Source: Halalkalibacter oceani (GTDB lineage: Bacteria > Bacillota > Bacilli > Bacillales > Bacillaceae_D). Taken from it: a stretch of 64,000 nucleotides of DNA. Made by a program: the position numbers and the translations under genes. Shown in pieces: positions 44,621-52,978 of this stretch; positions within the stretch are counted from its first letter, which is position 1, and each line of letters opens with the position of its first letter. The notes under the pieces were generated by a model. It was not told the DNA's origin. It searched no databases and saw nothing but the letters and a program-made list of their open reading frames with translations. The DNA lies in contig NZ_JAMBOS010000002.1 in NCBI RefSeq assembly GCF_023715705.1, positions 124,001-188,000 on the forward strand, read 5' to 3'.

Positions 44621-45487
44621 TTGATCGCAATCCATTTTGAAGAGACCGATGATTGCAAGCAGCTGCTCGATCAGCTTAGAACGTATATCCAAAATTACGC
44701 TGCCTATGGATTGAAAGGAACGGTGGAAAAAGAAGGAGAAACGACGATTTTACTGAACTATGAAAATCAGTTTGTTAATTTCTATGATTCCTTTCACCCA
44801 TTGCTCGTTTCCGTGCTGACCGATTATGTGATCAGTACGAAGGAAGAGGAATGGCTGCTTGATATCGTCGAAACGATGTTCTATTTTACAGCCAAGGAGG
44901 AGCAACAGGAAATTATCACCATTGCTCGAGCCATTTTAGAAGGAGATCGCGATGATCTGCCGATGATGAAGACGTTTTTCAATCGCCGCGCCTATATTTA
45001 TGAAGCATTTGCCAATCATGTCGAAGAAGAAACGAGCTTTTTTTATGAGCCTTTTCTGACGTTCCGCCTGCGGGAATATGGAGAGATGCTGATTGATTGT
45101 GTGGAAATGGCGATTGATGAATATATGCTTGAGCAGGAATATCAAAATATGATTGAAGACCTCCGGCATTATGTCAAATCGCATCAGCCGAAATTTTCAT
45201 GTTTGCATATCGTCCATGATCAGGGCTTCACGCTCTATGATGAGCACTTCCGTCGTTTGACGCGTGAGGAGCTGCTGTTTCATTTGAATGTCGAGCTTAT
45301 GTTTGAAGAAGCGCTTGAAGTTGAGGAAATGGTCGTGAGCCCGCTTGTCAGTCTGCTGCCAAGGAGGGTTTATCTTTTCACCGATGAGCCGGATGACGGG
45401 GTGATCCTGACGCTGCAGGCTATTTTTGAAGAAAGATTGCGCCTTTATCCATTGCGGGCTTATGAGCCAGAATCAACCAACTTTTGA
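44621..45487 (+). CDS. ytxC: sporulation-associated protein YtxC
   Basis: A 288-residue acidic cytoplasmic protein of the YtxC family, annotated as a putative sporulation protein in Bacillus. No catalytic motif is visible; repeated aromatic helices such as FYEPFLTFRLREYGEMLIDC are typical of the family. The start is TTG with AAGGGGGA at 44606-44613. It lies directly upstream of the thrS T-box, as in B. subtilis. Function remains unknown. Confidence 0.87.
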   Translation: MIAIHFEETDDCKQLLDQLRTYIQNYAAYGLKGTVEKEGETTILLNYENQFVNFYDSFHPLLVSVLTDYVISTKEEEWLLDIVETMFYFTAKEEQQEIITIARAILEGDRDDLPMMKTFFNRRAYIYEAFANHVEEETSFFYEPFLTFRLREYGEMLIDCVEMAIDEYMLEQEYQNMIEDLRHYVKSHQPKFSCLHIVHDQGFTLYDEHFRRLTREELLFHLNVELMFEEALEVEEMVVSPLVSLLPRRVYLFTDEPDDGVILTLQAIFEERLRLYPLRAYEPESTNF

Positions 45488-45494
45488 AATCCTC

Positions 45495-45523
45495 TTGATT
45501 TTCCAGCTTGCGCTCCCTATAAT
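45495..45523 (+). promoter_or_regulatory. sigma-A promoter of the thrS leader
   Basis: TTGATT (45495-45500), 17 nt spacer, TATAAT (45518-45523), starting just after ytxC. Confidence 0.8.
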
Positions 45524-45529
45524 ACTACA

Positions 45530-45811
45530 TATCAACAGTCAAATGAGTAAGGGTCACGACGAGGACACGAGCTGCGGAAAATTCTGTTTTCAGAGAGAGA
45601 AGTGATTGCTGGGAGCTTCTTAACATGAATCGCACGCTTACCACCTCTGAACTGCGCGAGGGGAACACAGCATTGTGGAAACTGGCGCCGGCATGCAGCC
45701 GTTATCCTGCATCAAATGAGGAGACTAAAGGAATTTTTCAGTCTTGAATAAGGGTGGAACCACGAATGACACGCGTCCCTTCTATGTCAATAGAGGGATG
45801 GGTGTTTTTTG
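45530..45811 (+). promoter_or_regulatory. T-box riboswitch, threonine-specific, upstream of thrS
   Basis: The T-box core AGGGTGGAACCACG is at 45750-45763. It is followed by a terminator stem (from about 45771, with TCCC-TCTAT pairing ATAGAGGGA) and TTTTTT at 45805-45810. An ACC threonine triplet at 45640-45642 stands where the specifier is expected, before CTCTGAAC of stem I. Uncharged tRNA-Thr should bind here and allow readthrough into thrS. Confidence 0.9.
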
Positions 45812-45849
45812 TTGTACTCAAGTAAATCAGAAAGAAGGAGTGGACAGTC

Positions 45850-47778
45850 ATGACAATGAAATTAACGTTTCCCGATGGCGCGGTAAAGGAGTTTCCCAAA
45901 GGGACAACGACAGAAGAGGTTGCGGCTTCGATTAGTCCGGGACTGAAAAAGAAAGCGCTGGCTGGGAAGCATAACGGTACACTGGTTGATTTAAGAACAC
46001 CGCTTCAGACGGATGGAAAGATTGAAATCGTCACGCAGGATAGCGAGGATGCGTTGGACATTTTGCGCCACAGCACGGCTCATATTATGGCCCAGGCGAT
46101 TAAACGGCTGCACAAAAATGTTCACTTAGGGATAGGGCCGGTCATTGAAGGCGGCTTTTACTACGATATAGATGCCGAGGAATCAATTACGGCAGAGGAT
46201 CTGCCGAAGATCGAAAAGGAAATGAAAAAGATAATTTCCGAAAATCTTGAAGTCAAGCGCGTTGAAGTCACCCGGGATGAAGCGGTTCGGATTTACGAAG
46301 AGCTTGGTGACCCGTACAAGCTTGAATTAATCGAGGCAATTCCGGAAGGGGAAAAGCTGACGATTTATGAGCAGGGAGAGTTTTTTGATCTCTGTCGCGG
46401 TGTTCATATCCCGAGCACGAATAAGGTGAAGGAATTCAAGCTGCTCAGTTTGGCGGGCGCCTATTGGCGTGGCGACAGCAAAAATAAAATGCTGCAACGT
46501 ATTTACGGGACAGCTTTCTTTAAGAAGGAAGACCTGCAGGAGCATCTTCGCCTGCTTGAAGAAGCGAAGGAGCGGGATCACCGTAAGCTAGGAAAAGAGC
46601 TTGGTATTTTCGCCTTATCGCAAAAAGTGGGACAGGGGCTGCCGCTCTGGCTGCCGAAAGGAGCGACGGTACGCCGCATCATCGAGCGCTACATCGTCGA
46701 TAAAGAAGAGCGTCTGGGCTACCAGCATGTGTATACACCGATTCTAGGCAGCTCCGAGCTGTACAAGACATCCGGCCACTGGGATCACTATCAGGATGAT
46801 ATGTTTCCAGTCATGGAGCGCGATAACGAGGAATTCGTTCTCCGTCCGATGAACTGCCCGCACCATATGATGGTGTACAAGCAGGACATGCGCAGCTACC
46901 GTCAGTTGCCATTGCGGATTGCCGAGCTTGGAATGATGCACCGCTATGAAATGTCAGGTGCGGTTTCCGGATTGCAGCGTGTCAGAGGGATGACGTTAAA
47001 CGATGCTCACATCTTCTGCCGTCCTGACCAGATTAAGGAGGAATTCCTCCGTGTCGTTCACCTCATTCGCGAAGTGTACGAGGATTTTGGCATCAAGGAA
47101 TATAAGTTCCGTCTTTCCTATCGCGATCCAGAGGATAAGGAGAAGTACTTCGATGATGATGCGATGTGGGAAAAAGCGCAGGGAATGCTGAAGGAAGCGA
47201 TGGATGAGCTTGGCGATGTCGACTATTATGAAGCGGAAGGAGAAGCTGCTTTCTACGGGCCGAAGCTTGATGTGCAAGTCCGCACCGCTCTCGGCAAGGA
47301 TGAAACACTTTCCACCGTCCAGCTTGACTTCCTGCTGCCGGAGCGCTTTGATTTAACTTATGTCGGCGAGGATGGCGCACAGCATCGACCAGTCGTCGTC
47401 CACCGTGGTGTCGTCTCAACCATGGAACGGTTTGTCGCCTTTTTACTTGAGGAATACAAGGGCGCCTTCCCGACATGGCTCGCGCCGGTGCAGGTTCAGG
47501 TCATTCCGGTCTCACCGCATGTCCATTTGGACTATGCAAAACAGGTGCAGGAGCAGTTGCAGCAGCTCGGGGCCCGTGTTCATATTGACGAGCGCGATGA
47601 AAAAATCGGCTACAAAATCCGCGAAGCGCAAATGCAGAAGATTCCTTATATGCTCGTTATCGGTGATAAGGAAATGGAAGCAGGCGCCGTCAACGTCCGC
47701 AAGTACGGGGAGCAGGACTCGCAATCCGTCCCACTTGCGCAGTTCATTGAGCAGCTGAGTGCGGAAGTAAAGAAGTAA
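45850..47778 (+). CDS. thrS: threonyl-tRNA synthetase
   Basis: Charges tRNA-Thr. The 642 residues contain the TGS domain (about 1-62), the editing domain (about 63-230, with [11 protein letters not shown] and GFYYDID), the class II catalytic core ([33 protein letters not shown] zinc/ATP site, [17 protein letters not shown]) and the anticodon-binding domain (about 535-642). AGAAGGAG (45834-45841) fixes ATG 45850. Expression is governed by the T-box. No clear terminator follows; the infC promoter lies 75 nt on. Confidence 0.97.
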   Translation: MTMKLTFPDGAVKEFPKGTTTEEVAASISPGLKKKALAGKHNGTLVDLRTPLQTDGKIEIVTQDSEDALDILRHSTAHIMAQAIKRLHKNVHLGIGPVIEGGFYYDIDAEESITAEDLPKIEKEMKKIISENLEVKRVEVTRDEAVRIYEELGDPYKLELIEAIPEGEKLTIYEQGEFFDLCRGVHIPSTNKVKEFKLLSLAGAYWRGDSKNKMLQRIYGTAFFKKEDLQEHLRLLEEAKERDHRKLGKELGIFALSQKVGQGLPLWLPKGATVRRIIERYIVDKEERLGYQHVYTPILGSSELYKTSGHWDHYQDDMFPVMERDNEEFVLRPMNCPHHMMVYKQDMRSYRQLPLRIAELGMMHRYEMSGAVSGLQRVRGMTLNDAHIFCRPDQIKEEFLRVVHLIREVYEDFGIKEYKFRLSYRDPEDKEKYFDDDAMWEKAQGMLKEAMDELGDVDYYEAEGEAAFYGPKLDVQVRTALGKDETLSTVQLDFLLPERFDLTYVGEDGAQHRPVVVHRGVVSTMERFVAFLLEEYKGAFPTWLAPVQVQVIPVSPHVHLDYAKQVQEQLQQLGARVHIDERDEKIGYKIREAQMQKIPYMLVIGDKEMEAGAVNVRKYGEQDSQSVPLAQFIEQLSAEVKK

Positions 47779-47853
47779 GCAGCAATAGAAAAAATTCGTC
47801 ATTGCAATCTCAGCCTGTTAACGTTAAAATAAATAGGTCGGTCGCTAAACGAG

Positions 47854-47882
47854 TTGACACCTATCAACGGGTATGCTATAGT
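47854..47882 (+). promoter_or_regulatory. strong sigma-A promoter of infC-rpmI-rplT
   Basis: Perfect TTGACA (47854-47859), 17 nt spacer ending TGC, TATAGT (47877-47882): consensus-like with extended -10. Confidence 0.88.
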
Positions 47883-47888
47883 TGGCAA

Positions 47889-48024
47889 GTAAACAATTAC
47901 ACATTGGACACAAAGCAGAAGCGCCCGCTTCTCACCTGATTGACGCGAATGGCAGTTGGCAGGTACATTAACATTCATTTTTCAAATGAACAAAGTGTGG
48001 GCGTATTGTGCCTGCACTTTTTTT
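47889..48024 (+). promoter_or_regulatory. ribosomal protein L20 leader of infC-rpmI-rplT
   Basis: A structured leader between the promoter and infC with AGAAGCGCCCGCTTCT near 47918, a TTCATTT-TTC-AAATGAA hairpin at 47974-47990, and a terminator (AAAGTGTGGGC, 47992-48002, with GCCTGCACTTT, 48010-48020, then TTTTT). In Bacillus, L20 binds this leader and causes premature termination. Assigned by position, structure and resemblance to the known L20 leader. Confidence 0.8.
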
Positions 48025-48128
48025 ATATTGAATGAGGAATGAGGAGCATGCAACATTTCTTGTTCTGAATGGAAGCAATATGCGTGAAGTGCTTTGATCC
48101 GTTTAAAATCCTTTGGAGGTGGCTCATT

Positions 48129-48644
48129 ATTAGTAAAGACATGTTGGTCAATGAAGGGATTCGTGCGCGTGAAGTACGTCTTATTGGAGCAAACGGTGAT
48201 CAGATTGGGGTCAAGTCGAAGCAGGAAGCGCTTGAAATGGCGCAGAATGTCAATCTTGATTTAGTTTGTGTCGCTCCAACTGCGAAACCGCCTGTGTGTC
48301 GTATCATGGACTACGGAAAATTCCGTTATGAACAACAAAAGAAAGACAAGGAAACACGCAAGAAGCAGAAGATCATTAACGTCAAGGAAGTTCGTCTTAG
48401 CCCGACGATTGAAGATAATGACTTTAACACAAAGCTTCGTAATGCGCGTAAATTCCTGGAAAAGGGAGATAAGGTAAAGGCTGCGATCCGCTTCCGCGGA
48501 CGGGCGATTACCCACTCCGAAATCGGACGCCGGGTATTAGAGCGTCTGGCGAAAGAATGTGAAGATGTTGCCACGATTGAGGCAAAGCCGAAGATGGAAG
48601 GACGCAGCATGTTCTTAATCTTGGCTCCAAAGGTGGAGAAGTAA
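48129..48644 (+). CDS. infC: translation initiation factor IF-3
   Basis: IF-3 prevents subunit joining and proofreads start codons. The 171-residue protein has the N-domain ([23 protein letters not shown]) and C-domain (about 85-171, VSPT-like [21 protein letters not shown]). The start is taken as ATT at 48129: GGAGGTGG (48115-48122) is 6 nt upstream and the sequence then reads I-S-K-D-M-L, matching the normal N-terminus, and infC is known to use AUU for autoregulation. An ATG at 48069 would add 20 residues unlike IF-3. Confidence 0.93.
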   Translation: MSKDMLVNEGIRAREVRLIGANGDQIGVKSKQEALEMAQNVNLDLVCVAPTAKPPVCRIMDYGKFRYEQQKKDKETRKKQKIINVKEVRLSPTIEDNDFNTKLRNARKFLEKGDKVKAAIRFRGRAITHSEIGRRVLERLAKECEDVATIEAKPKMEGRSMFLILAPKVEK

Positions 48645-48680
48645 CATCGATTCGAAGTAGATTAAAGGAGGACCTGAGTT

Positions 48681-48881
48681 ATGCCAAAAATGAAAACTCA
48701 TCGCGGCGCTGCAAAGCGTTTCAAGAAAACAGGATCTGGAAAGCTGAAGCGTTCACACGCATTCACTAGTCACTTATTTGCAAACAAATCAACAAAGCAG
48801 AAGCGGAAGCTCCGCAAATCTGCGATTGTTCACTCTGGTGACTTCAAACGTATTCGTGAAATGTTAACGTACAAAAAATAA
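48681..48881 (+). CDS. rpmI: 50S ribosomal protein L35
   Basis: A 66-residue, very basic protein starting [21 protein letters not shown], the standard L35 N-terminus, and ending in [18 protein letters not shown] precedes the ATG. It lies 36 nt after infC and 37 nt before rplT, the universal infC-rpmI-rplT operon, whose expression is fed back by L20. Confidence 0.98.
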   Translation: MPKMKTHRGAAKRFKKTGSGKLKRSHAFTSHLFANKSTKQKRKLRKSAIVHSGDFKRIREMLTYKK

Positions 48882-48918
48882 TTGATGTTTTTCTGATAGA
48901 AAAAAGGAGGGAACTGCG

Positions 48919-49278
48919 ATGCCAAGAGTAAAAGGCGGTTATGTCGCTCGTCGTCGTCGTAAGAAGGTTTTAAAGTTAGCAAAAGGATATTTCGGTTCAA
49001 AACATACATTATTCAAATCAGCTCAAGGACAAGTAATGAAGTCCTTGCTTTATGCTTACCGTGATCGTCGTCAAAAGAAGCGCGACTTCCGTAAGCTTTG
49101 GATTACACGGATCAACGCGGCTGCCCGTGTGAACGGTCTTTCTTACAGCCGTTTCATGCACGGTCTTAAGCTTGCTGAGATCAATGTAAACCGCAAAATG
49201 CTTGCTGACCTTGCTGTTAATGACGAGAAATCATTCGCTCAGCTTGCTGAGAAAGCAAAAGCAAGCCTTAACGCATAA
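48919..49278 (+). CDS. rplT: 50S ribosomal protein L20
   Basis: A 119-residue protein starting [24 protein letters not shown]-like, with [24 protein letters not shown] in the middle. It is an early assembly protein binding 23S rRNA and, in Bacillus, the repressor acting on the leader of its own operon. AAAAGGAGGG lies before the ATG. A terminator follows. Confidence 0.98.
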   Translation: MPRVKGGYVARRRRKKVLKLAKGYFGSKHTLFKSAQGQVMKSLLYAYRDRRQKKRDFRKLWITRINAAARVNGLSYSRFMHGLKLAEINVNRKMLADLAVNDEKSFAQLAEKAKASLNA

Positions 49279-49341
49279 AGAAGAGACAGCTCTAAAAGCA
49301 ACGGATACAGTGCCTAGGGGTTATCTCACAAAAAGGAAGAG

Positions 49342-49384
49342 AGGGTGTCCCGGAGCCTAAGGCTTTTTGGGACATCCTTTTTTT
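49342..49384 (+). terminator. infC-rpmI-rplT terminator
   Basis: AGGGTGTCCC-AGCC pairs with GGCT-GGGACATCCT, followed by TTTTTTT. A clear member of the recurring hairpin family. Confidence 0.9.
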
Positions 49385-49425
49385 CTGATTAACATGCGCG
49401 GACTGGCAGAAAGGCGGGGGCGAAG

Positions 49426-49698
49426 ATGGGAGCAGGAGTCCTTTATTTGTTACTGGTGAATGTGCTTTCCTTCATCGTTGTAGGAGCTGATAAGCAAAAG
49501 GCGCGAAAGAAACAGAGGCGCATTTCAGAGCGGACGCTCTTTCTTTGGGCGATCATCGGTGGAAGCCTTGGTTCCTTTATCGGCATGAGATTTTTTCGTC
49601 ATAAGACGAAGCATAAACGGTTTATGATCGGAGTTCCGCTTATTATCCTGATTCAGGTGCTGGCTCTGGTCTTCATCATTTCCGCGATACAAGCATAA
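49426..49698 (+). CDS. ysdA: DUF1294 membrane protein YsdA
   Basis: A 90-residue protein with three hydrophobic segments (about 4-20, 40-58 and 66-87) and the DUF1294 pattern DKQKARKKQRRISERTLF followed by GGSLGSFIGMRFFRHKTKH. Function is unknown. A GGCGGGGGCG site stands before the ATG. B. subtilis has ysdA at this place after rplT. The next gene starts 25 nt downstream, so the two are probably an operon. Confidence 0.87.
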   Translation: MGAGVLYLLLVNVLSFIVVGADKQKARKKQRRISERTLFLWAIIGGSLGSFIGMRFFRHKTKHKRFMIGVPLIILIQVLALVFIISAIQA

Positions 49699-49723
49699 GG
49701 TAGTAGAGGAGGTGGAGCTGACA

Positions 49724-50302
49724 ATGGAAGAGTTTCTCAGAAAGTCTTTATTCGTAATTGAGCAAAGCGGTTGGCTCGCCCCGGTGTTCTTTATTTTGCT
49801 GCATGTCATCAGGCAGATCTTCTTCATACCGGTCCTGTTTATTTGCCTGCTTGGCGGGTATTTATTCGGGACGCTGGCCGGCTCGCTCTATTCGATTATC
49901 GGTCTGACCGCAGTCAGCTTCGTTTTTTACTGGCTTGTGTATCTTTTTCCGGGTGTCAGGAAAAAGGTGGCTGCTTTAAAGCGACGTATGCTGAAAGATG
50001 ATTATCGCCTGACGCTGCCACAGATGATGGTGATGAGGTTGATGCCATTTGTCCATTTCCATCTCGTGTCGCTTTATATTATGGAAACGACAAACAATGT
50101 AAAAAAGTATACACAGCAATCCTTTATCGTCAGTATCCCACCGGCGGTCGTTTATACATCCTTTGGTGATATGCTGCATGAGCTGCCGCTTGTCGGGACG
50201 ATGGTATTTGCTCTTTTTCTAGCGCTGCTCTTTCTCTTTTTCCGGCCGAAGCGCACAACATCCGTCAGCTGGGCCGGTTTTTTTGCGGAGAAGAAAGAGT
50301 GA
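49724..50302 (+). CDS. VTT-domain (DedA/TVP38-like) membrane protein
   Basis: A 192-residue protein with five or so membrane helices and the VTT/SNARE-associated layout: a membrane-re-entrant stretch VIRQIFFIPVLFICLLGGYLFGTLAGSLYS-like region early on and the conserved RLMPFVHFHLVSL motif near residue 107. Related DedA and TVP38 proteins act in lipid scrambling or flipping; the substrate here is unknown. ATG at 49724 lies ten nt from AGGAGGTGG; the GTG at 49712 is inside that site. Converges with ysdB. Confidence 0.8.
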   Translation: MEEFLRKSLFVIEQSGWLAPVFFILLHVIRQIFFIPVLFICLLGGYLFGTLAGSLYSIIGLTAVSFVFYWLVYLFPGVRKKVAALKRRMLKDDYRLTLPQMMVMRLMPFVHFHLVSLYIMETTNNVKKYTQQSFIVSIPPAVVYTSFGDMLHELPLVGTMVFALFLALLFLFFRPKRTTSVSWAGFFAEKKE

Positions 50303-50344
50303 GCGTCAGCGGTCTTAAAAGCTTCACAGCGATCAAAAAAAGAT

Positions 50345-50384
50345 GGGGTGTGTCAAAAAGGTTTCTTCCCTTTTGGCGCACCCC
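50345..50384. terminator. bidirectional terminator between the VTT gene and ysdB
   Basis: GGGGTGTGTCAAAAAGG (50345-50361) pairs with CCCTTTTGGCGCACCCC (50368-50384). On the minus strand it is followed by ATCTTTTTTT, so it certainly suits ysdB; on the plus strand the T run is poorer. Confidence 0.82.
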
Positions 50385-50390
50385 TCTTGC

Positions 50391-50774
50391 TTATTCTTTT
50401 CGCAGCAGCTCTTTAATCGGACTTTTCCATTCGATTTTTGCATTCGGATAGCGAAGATGAACATCATCGGCAATAAATTGAAAATCCTCTTTGGAAAAGC
50501 CGTTCAGCCGGTCGGTTTGTCTCGCCCAGATATAGACGGAAACAATCTCGAAGGAGTCCTCCGTCGTTCCTAAATATTTTTCTCCTTCAAACATCACACC
50601 TTTGTAGGTGAGGAGGAAGTTTTTCCTGACGTCCTTCTCATCATCGTAGAAGAAAAACTGCTGGCGTTCATGGGCCTGCTCGAGCTTGCGGCGCGGGTGA
50701 AATAAATACTTTAAGGCCGAGTAAGCCAGAATTATAAGAGCTAATAAAATTAAGAAACGAAAGAGAATGACCAT
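50391..50774 (-). CDS. ysdB: sigma-W pathway protein YsdB
   Basis: A 127-residue protein with one N-terminal membrane helix (about residues 3-21) and a cytoplasmic domain containing RQQFFFYDDEKDVRKNFLLTYKGVMFEGEKYLG-type sequence, matching YsdB, a sigma-W regulon protein of B. subtilis. The exact role is unknown. AAAGGAGGAATG precedes the ATG on the minus strand, and a sequence resembling a sigma-W promoter lies about 85 nt upstream, supporting control by cell-envelope stress. Confidence 0.88.
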   Translation of the reverse strand: MVILFRFLILLALIILAYSALKYLFHPRRKLEQAHERQQFFFYDDEKDVRKNFLLTYKGVMFEGEKYLGTTEDSFEIVSVYIWARQTDRLNGFSKEDFQFIADDVHLRYPNAKIEWKSPIKELLRKE

Positions 50775-50856
50775 GTTTCATTCCTCCTTTATGAGGGATC
50801 AGTGAATAGAATGATTTTGACATACTTTTATAAAGGAAGTAAAGTAGTTAATCAGT

Positions 50857-50884
50857 TATACGAATCAGAAAAGATTTGGTTGCA
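50857..50884 (-). promoter_or_regulatory. probable sigma-W promoter of ysdB
   Basis: On the minus strand TGCAAC (50884-50879) and CGTATA (50862-50857) are separated by 16 nt. The sigma-W pattern is TGAAAC-N16-CGTA, so one base differs. It overlaps the divergent dUTPase promoter. Confidence 0.6.
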
Positions 50885-50910
50885 TCTTTTTTTAAAAAAA
50901 TTGTTATAAT
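50880..50910 (+). promoter_or_regulatory. sigma-A promoter of the dUTPase gene
   Basis: TATAAT (50905-50910) with TG one base upstream (extended -10) and TTGCAT (50880-50885) at a long 19 nt spacing. Confidence 0.55.
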
Positions 50911-50933
50911 CAAGTTCAAGGGGAGGGATAACG

Positions 50934-51422
50934 TTGGATATTCAAAAGCTATTTGACATCCAGGAGAAATTAAACAACCGGATTATGACCGAGCATCAGC
51001 TCACGCAGGCTGATCTGTTTCAGGAGCAGCAGCTGGCATTTCTTGTTGAGCTTGGTGAACTGGCGAACGAAACGCGCTGTTTTAAATATTGGAGCCGGAA
51101 GCCGGCCTCGGAGCGCGGCGTCATTTTGGAGGAGTATGTCGACGGCTTGCATTTCGTCCTGACACTCGGACTGGCGCTCGGCTTTCGTTACCCGCAGCCG
51201 CTTCAATCATATCCCCATCAGGAAACACTAACCGGGCAATTTCTGCTCGTGATGGAAACGACACACCGGTTGCAGCTTGCTCCAACAGAAGAGAACTACT
51301 TTGCCCTGATGGAAGCCTTCCTGGCGTTAGGCCAGCAGCTTGGCTTTTCGCATGAGGAAATCGAAGACGGTTATTTGGCAAAAAATAAAGTGAATCATGA
51401 ACGGCAGGATGTCGGCTATTAG
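50934..51422 (+). CDS. dimeric dUTPase (all-alpha NTP pyrophosphatase)
   Basis: A 162-residue protein of the dimeric dUTPase/MazG-like all-alpha NTP pyrophosphatase class. The metal-binding EVELGELANETRCFKYW-like segment is at about residues 35-52 (E..E pattern in VELGELANE) with the second half EEYVDGLHFVLTLGLALG (E and D of EEYVDGLHF). It hydrolyses dUTP to dUMP, keeping uracil out of DNA. The start is TTG with GGGGAGGGAT upstream. It stands alone between ysdB and ysdC. Confidence 0.85.
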   Translation: MDIQKLFDIQEKLNNRIMTEHQLTQADLFQEQQLAFLVELGELANETRCFKYWSRKPASERGVILEEYVDGLHFVLTLGLALGFRYPQPLQSYPHQETLTGQFLLVMETTHRLQLAPTEENYFALMEAFLALGQQLGFSHEEIEDGYLAKNKVNHERQDVGY

Positions 51423-51497
51423 ATTGATTGAGTAGGATCGCGCTTTTTATGTATACTAAAAATGAGGCACGACTTGATCATGGGAGGAATGTACATA

Positions 51498-52583
51498 ATG
51501 AAGAAGCTTGATGAACGTCTGCAAATGCTGAAAGACTTGACCGATGCGAACGGCATTTCCGGCGATGAGCGTGAAGTCAGAGAAGTAATGACAAGCTATA
51601 TTGAGCCGTTTGCCGACGAGGTGACGACCGATAAGCTTGGCAGTCTTGTTGCCAAAAAGGTCGGCCAGGCGGACGGCCCGAAAATAATGATTGCCGGTCA
51701 TCTCGACGAAATCGGCTTTATGGTCACAAGCATTGATGACAAAGGCTTTCTCCGCTTTCAGACCGTCGGTGGCTGGTGGGAGCAAGTGATGCTTGCCCAA
51801 CGGGTCACGGTCATGACAAAGGAAGGGAACATTCCGGGGGTAATCGGGTCAAAGCCGCCGCATATTCTTCCGGCCGATGTCCGGAAAAAGCCGGTTGATA
51901 AAAAGGATATGTTCATTGACATCGGTGCCTCGAGCAAAGAGGAAGCGCTTGAATTCGGCGTGCGTCCCGGCGATTCGGTCGTCCCGGTCTGTGAATTCAC
52001 CGTCATGAAGAATGAAAAGTACTTAATGGCGAAAGCGTGGGATAATCGGATTGGTTGCGCGATTGCGATTGATGTGATGCGTGAACTAAAGGATGCCAAG
52101 CACCCGAATACGGTGTATGGCGTCGGGACAATTCAGGAAGAGGTCGGCTTAAGAGGAGCGCGTACATCAGCGCATTTGATCCAGCCTGATATCGGCTTTG
52201 GAATCGATGTTGGCATCGCCGGCGACACGCCCGGGGTAACGGAAAAAGAAGCTCTCGCGAAAATGGGCGAAGGGCCGCAAATCGTTCTGTATGATGCTTC
52301 GATGATTTCGCACAAAGGCTTGCGTGAATTTGTGACGTCAACTGCTGATGAGCATAATATTCCGTATCAATATGATTCGATGGCCGGCGGGGGCACGGAT
52401 TCCGGTGCGATTCACGTTACGGCGAATGGCGTTCCGGCGCTTTCCATTACGGTCGCGACCCGTTACATTCATACTCACGCCGCGATTTTGCATCGTGATG
52501 ATTATGAAAATACGGTGAAGCTGCTCGTTGAGGTCATCAAAAAGCTCGATCGCGAAACGGTTGAAAAGATTACGTTTGATTAA
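51498..52583 (+). CDS. ysdC: M42 family glutamyl aminopeptidase-like protein YsdC
   Basis: A 361-residue metallopeptidase of family M42 (cellulase M/deblocking aminopeptidase), same length as YsdC. Metal ligands are visible in [38 protein letters not shown] and [10 protein letters not shown], with a late [11 protein letters not shown]. These enzymes form tetrahedral dodecamers and trim peptides. ATG 51498 lies after GGGAGGAA; the frame upstream of it is not translated. The terminator is shared with convergent sspI. Confidence 0.92.
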   Translation: MKKLDERLQMLKDLTDANGISGDEREVREVMTSYIEPFADEVTTDKLGSLVAKKVGQADGPKIMIAGHLDEIGFMVTSIDDKGFLRFQTVGGWWEQVMLAQRVTVMTKEGNIPGVIGSKPPHILPADVRKKPVDKKDMFIDIGASSKEEALEFGVRPGDSVVPVCEFTVMKNEKYLMAKAWDNRIGCAIAIDVMRELKDAKHPNTVYGVGTIQEEVGLRGARTSAHLIQPDIGFGIDVGIAGDTPGVTEKEALAKMGEGPQIVLYDASMISHKGLREFVTSTADEHNIPYQYDSMAGGGTDSGAIHVTANGVPALSITVATRYIHTHAAILHRDDYENTVKLLVEVIKKLDRETVEKITFD

Positions 52584-52600
52584 TGGTTGGCTAAAAAACA

Positions 52601-52646
52601 AGAGGGATTACCGTCAAGCTGGCACTGTTGGCGGTAATCCCTCTAT
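52601..52646. terminator. bidirectional terminator between ysdC and sspI
   Basis: AGAGGGATTACCG (52601-52613) and CGGTAATCCCTCT (52632-52644), perfect 13 bp stem. On the minus strand TGTTTTTTAG follows, on the plus strand ATTGTTT. Confidence 0.85.
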
Positions 52647-52649
52647 TGT

Positions 52650-52856
52650 TTATTGCAGTCCCTGGCTAATCTGCTGGCACAGTTCTTCTTTTTGCTGCTC
52701 GTCTGCGTTTTTCCAATATACTTCAAACAATACGCCAAGCCCCGGCAGCATCTTTTCTTCTCCACGCTGAATCGCATCGAGGATCGTTGCTTCGACATCC
52801 TCTTCTGAGCTGCCTTGAATGTTGGCCATAATCGCACCACGAAGGTTAAAGCCCAT
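52650..52856 (-). CDS. sspI: small acid-soluble spore protein SspI
   Basis: A 68-residue minor small acid-soluble spore protein of the SspI family, with the typical [11 protein letters not shown] start and [21 protein letters not shown] core. SspI is packed into the forespore; its role is not defined in detail and it is unrelated to the DNA-binding alpha/beta type. AAAGGAGGG precedes the ATG on the minus strand and a probable sigma-G promoter lies upstream. The in-frame alternative beginning at residue 10 is not needed. The same place between ysdC and ysgA is found in B. subtilis. Confidence 0.95.
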   Translation of the reverse strand: MGFNLRGAIMANIQGSSEEDVEATILDAIQRGEEKMLPGLGVLFEVYWKNADEQQKEELCQQISQGLQ

Positions 52857-52896
52857 CTTTGTGCCCTCCTTTCCAGTTCATAATGCTTTCTCCTTG

Positions 52897-52927
52897 TAGT
52901 ATGGCTGAAATCAGACTGGATTATGTT
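52897..52927 (-). promoter_or_regulatory. probable sigma-G promoter of sspI
   Basis: On the minus strand CATACTA (52903-52897) matches the sigma-G/F -10 CATANTA exactly, and AACATA (52927-52922) lies 18 nt upstream as a partial -35. Forespore expression is expected for an SASP gene. Confidence 0.55.
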
Positions 52928-52978
52928 TGTAAAAATCGGTATGATGAGGGGTAGAAAAGAGAGGTAAAGGAGTGCCGC

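Noticed and set aside
45744-45935. 63-codon frame at the end of the thrS leader
   Set aside because: It lies in the T-box antiterminator/terminator and overlaps thrS in another frame.
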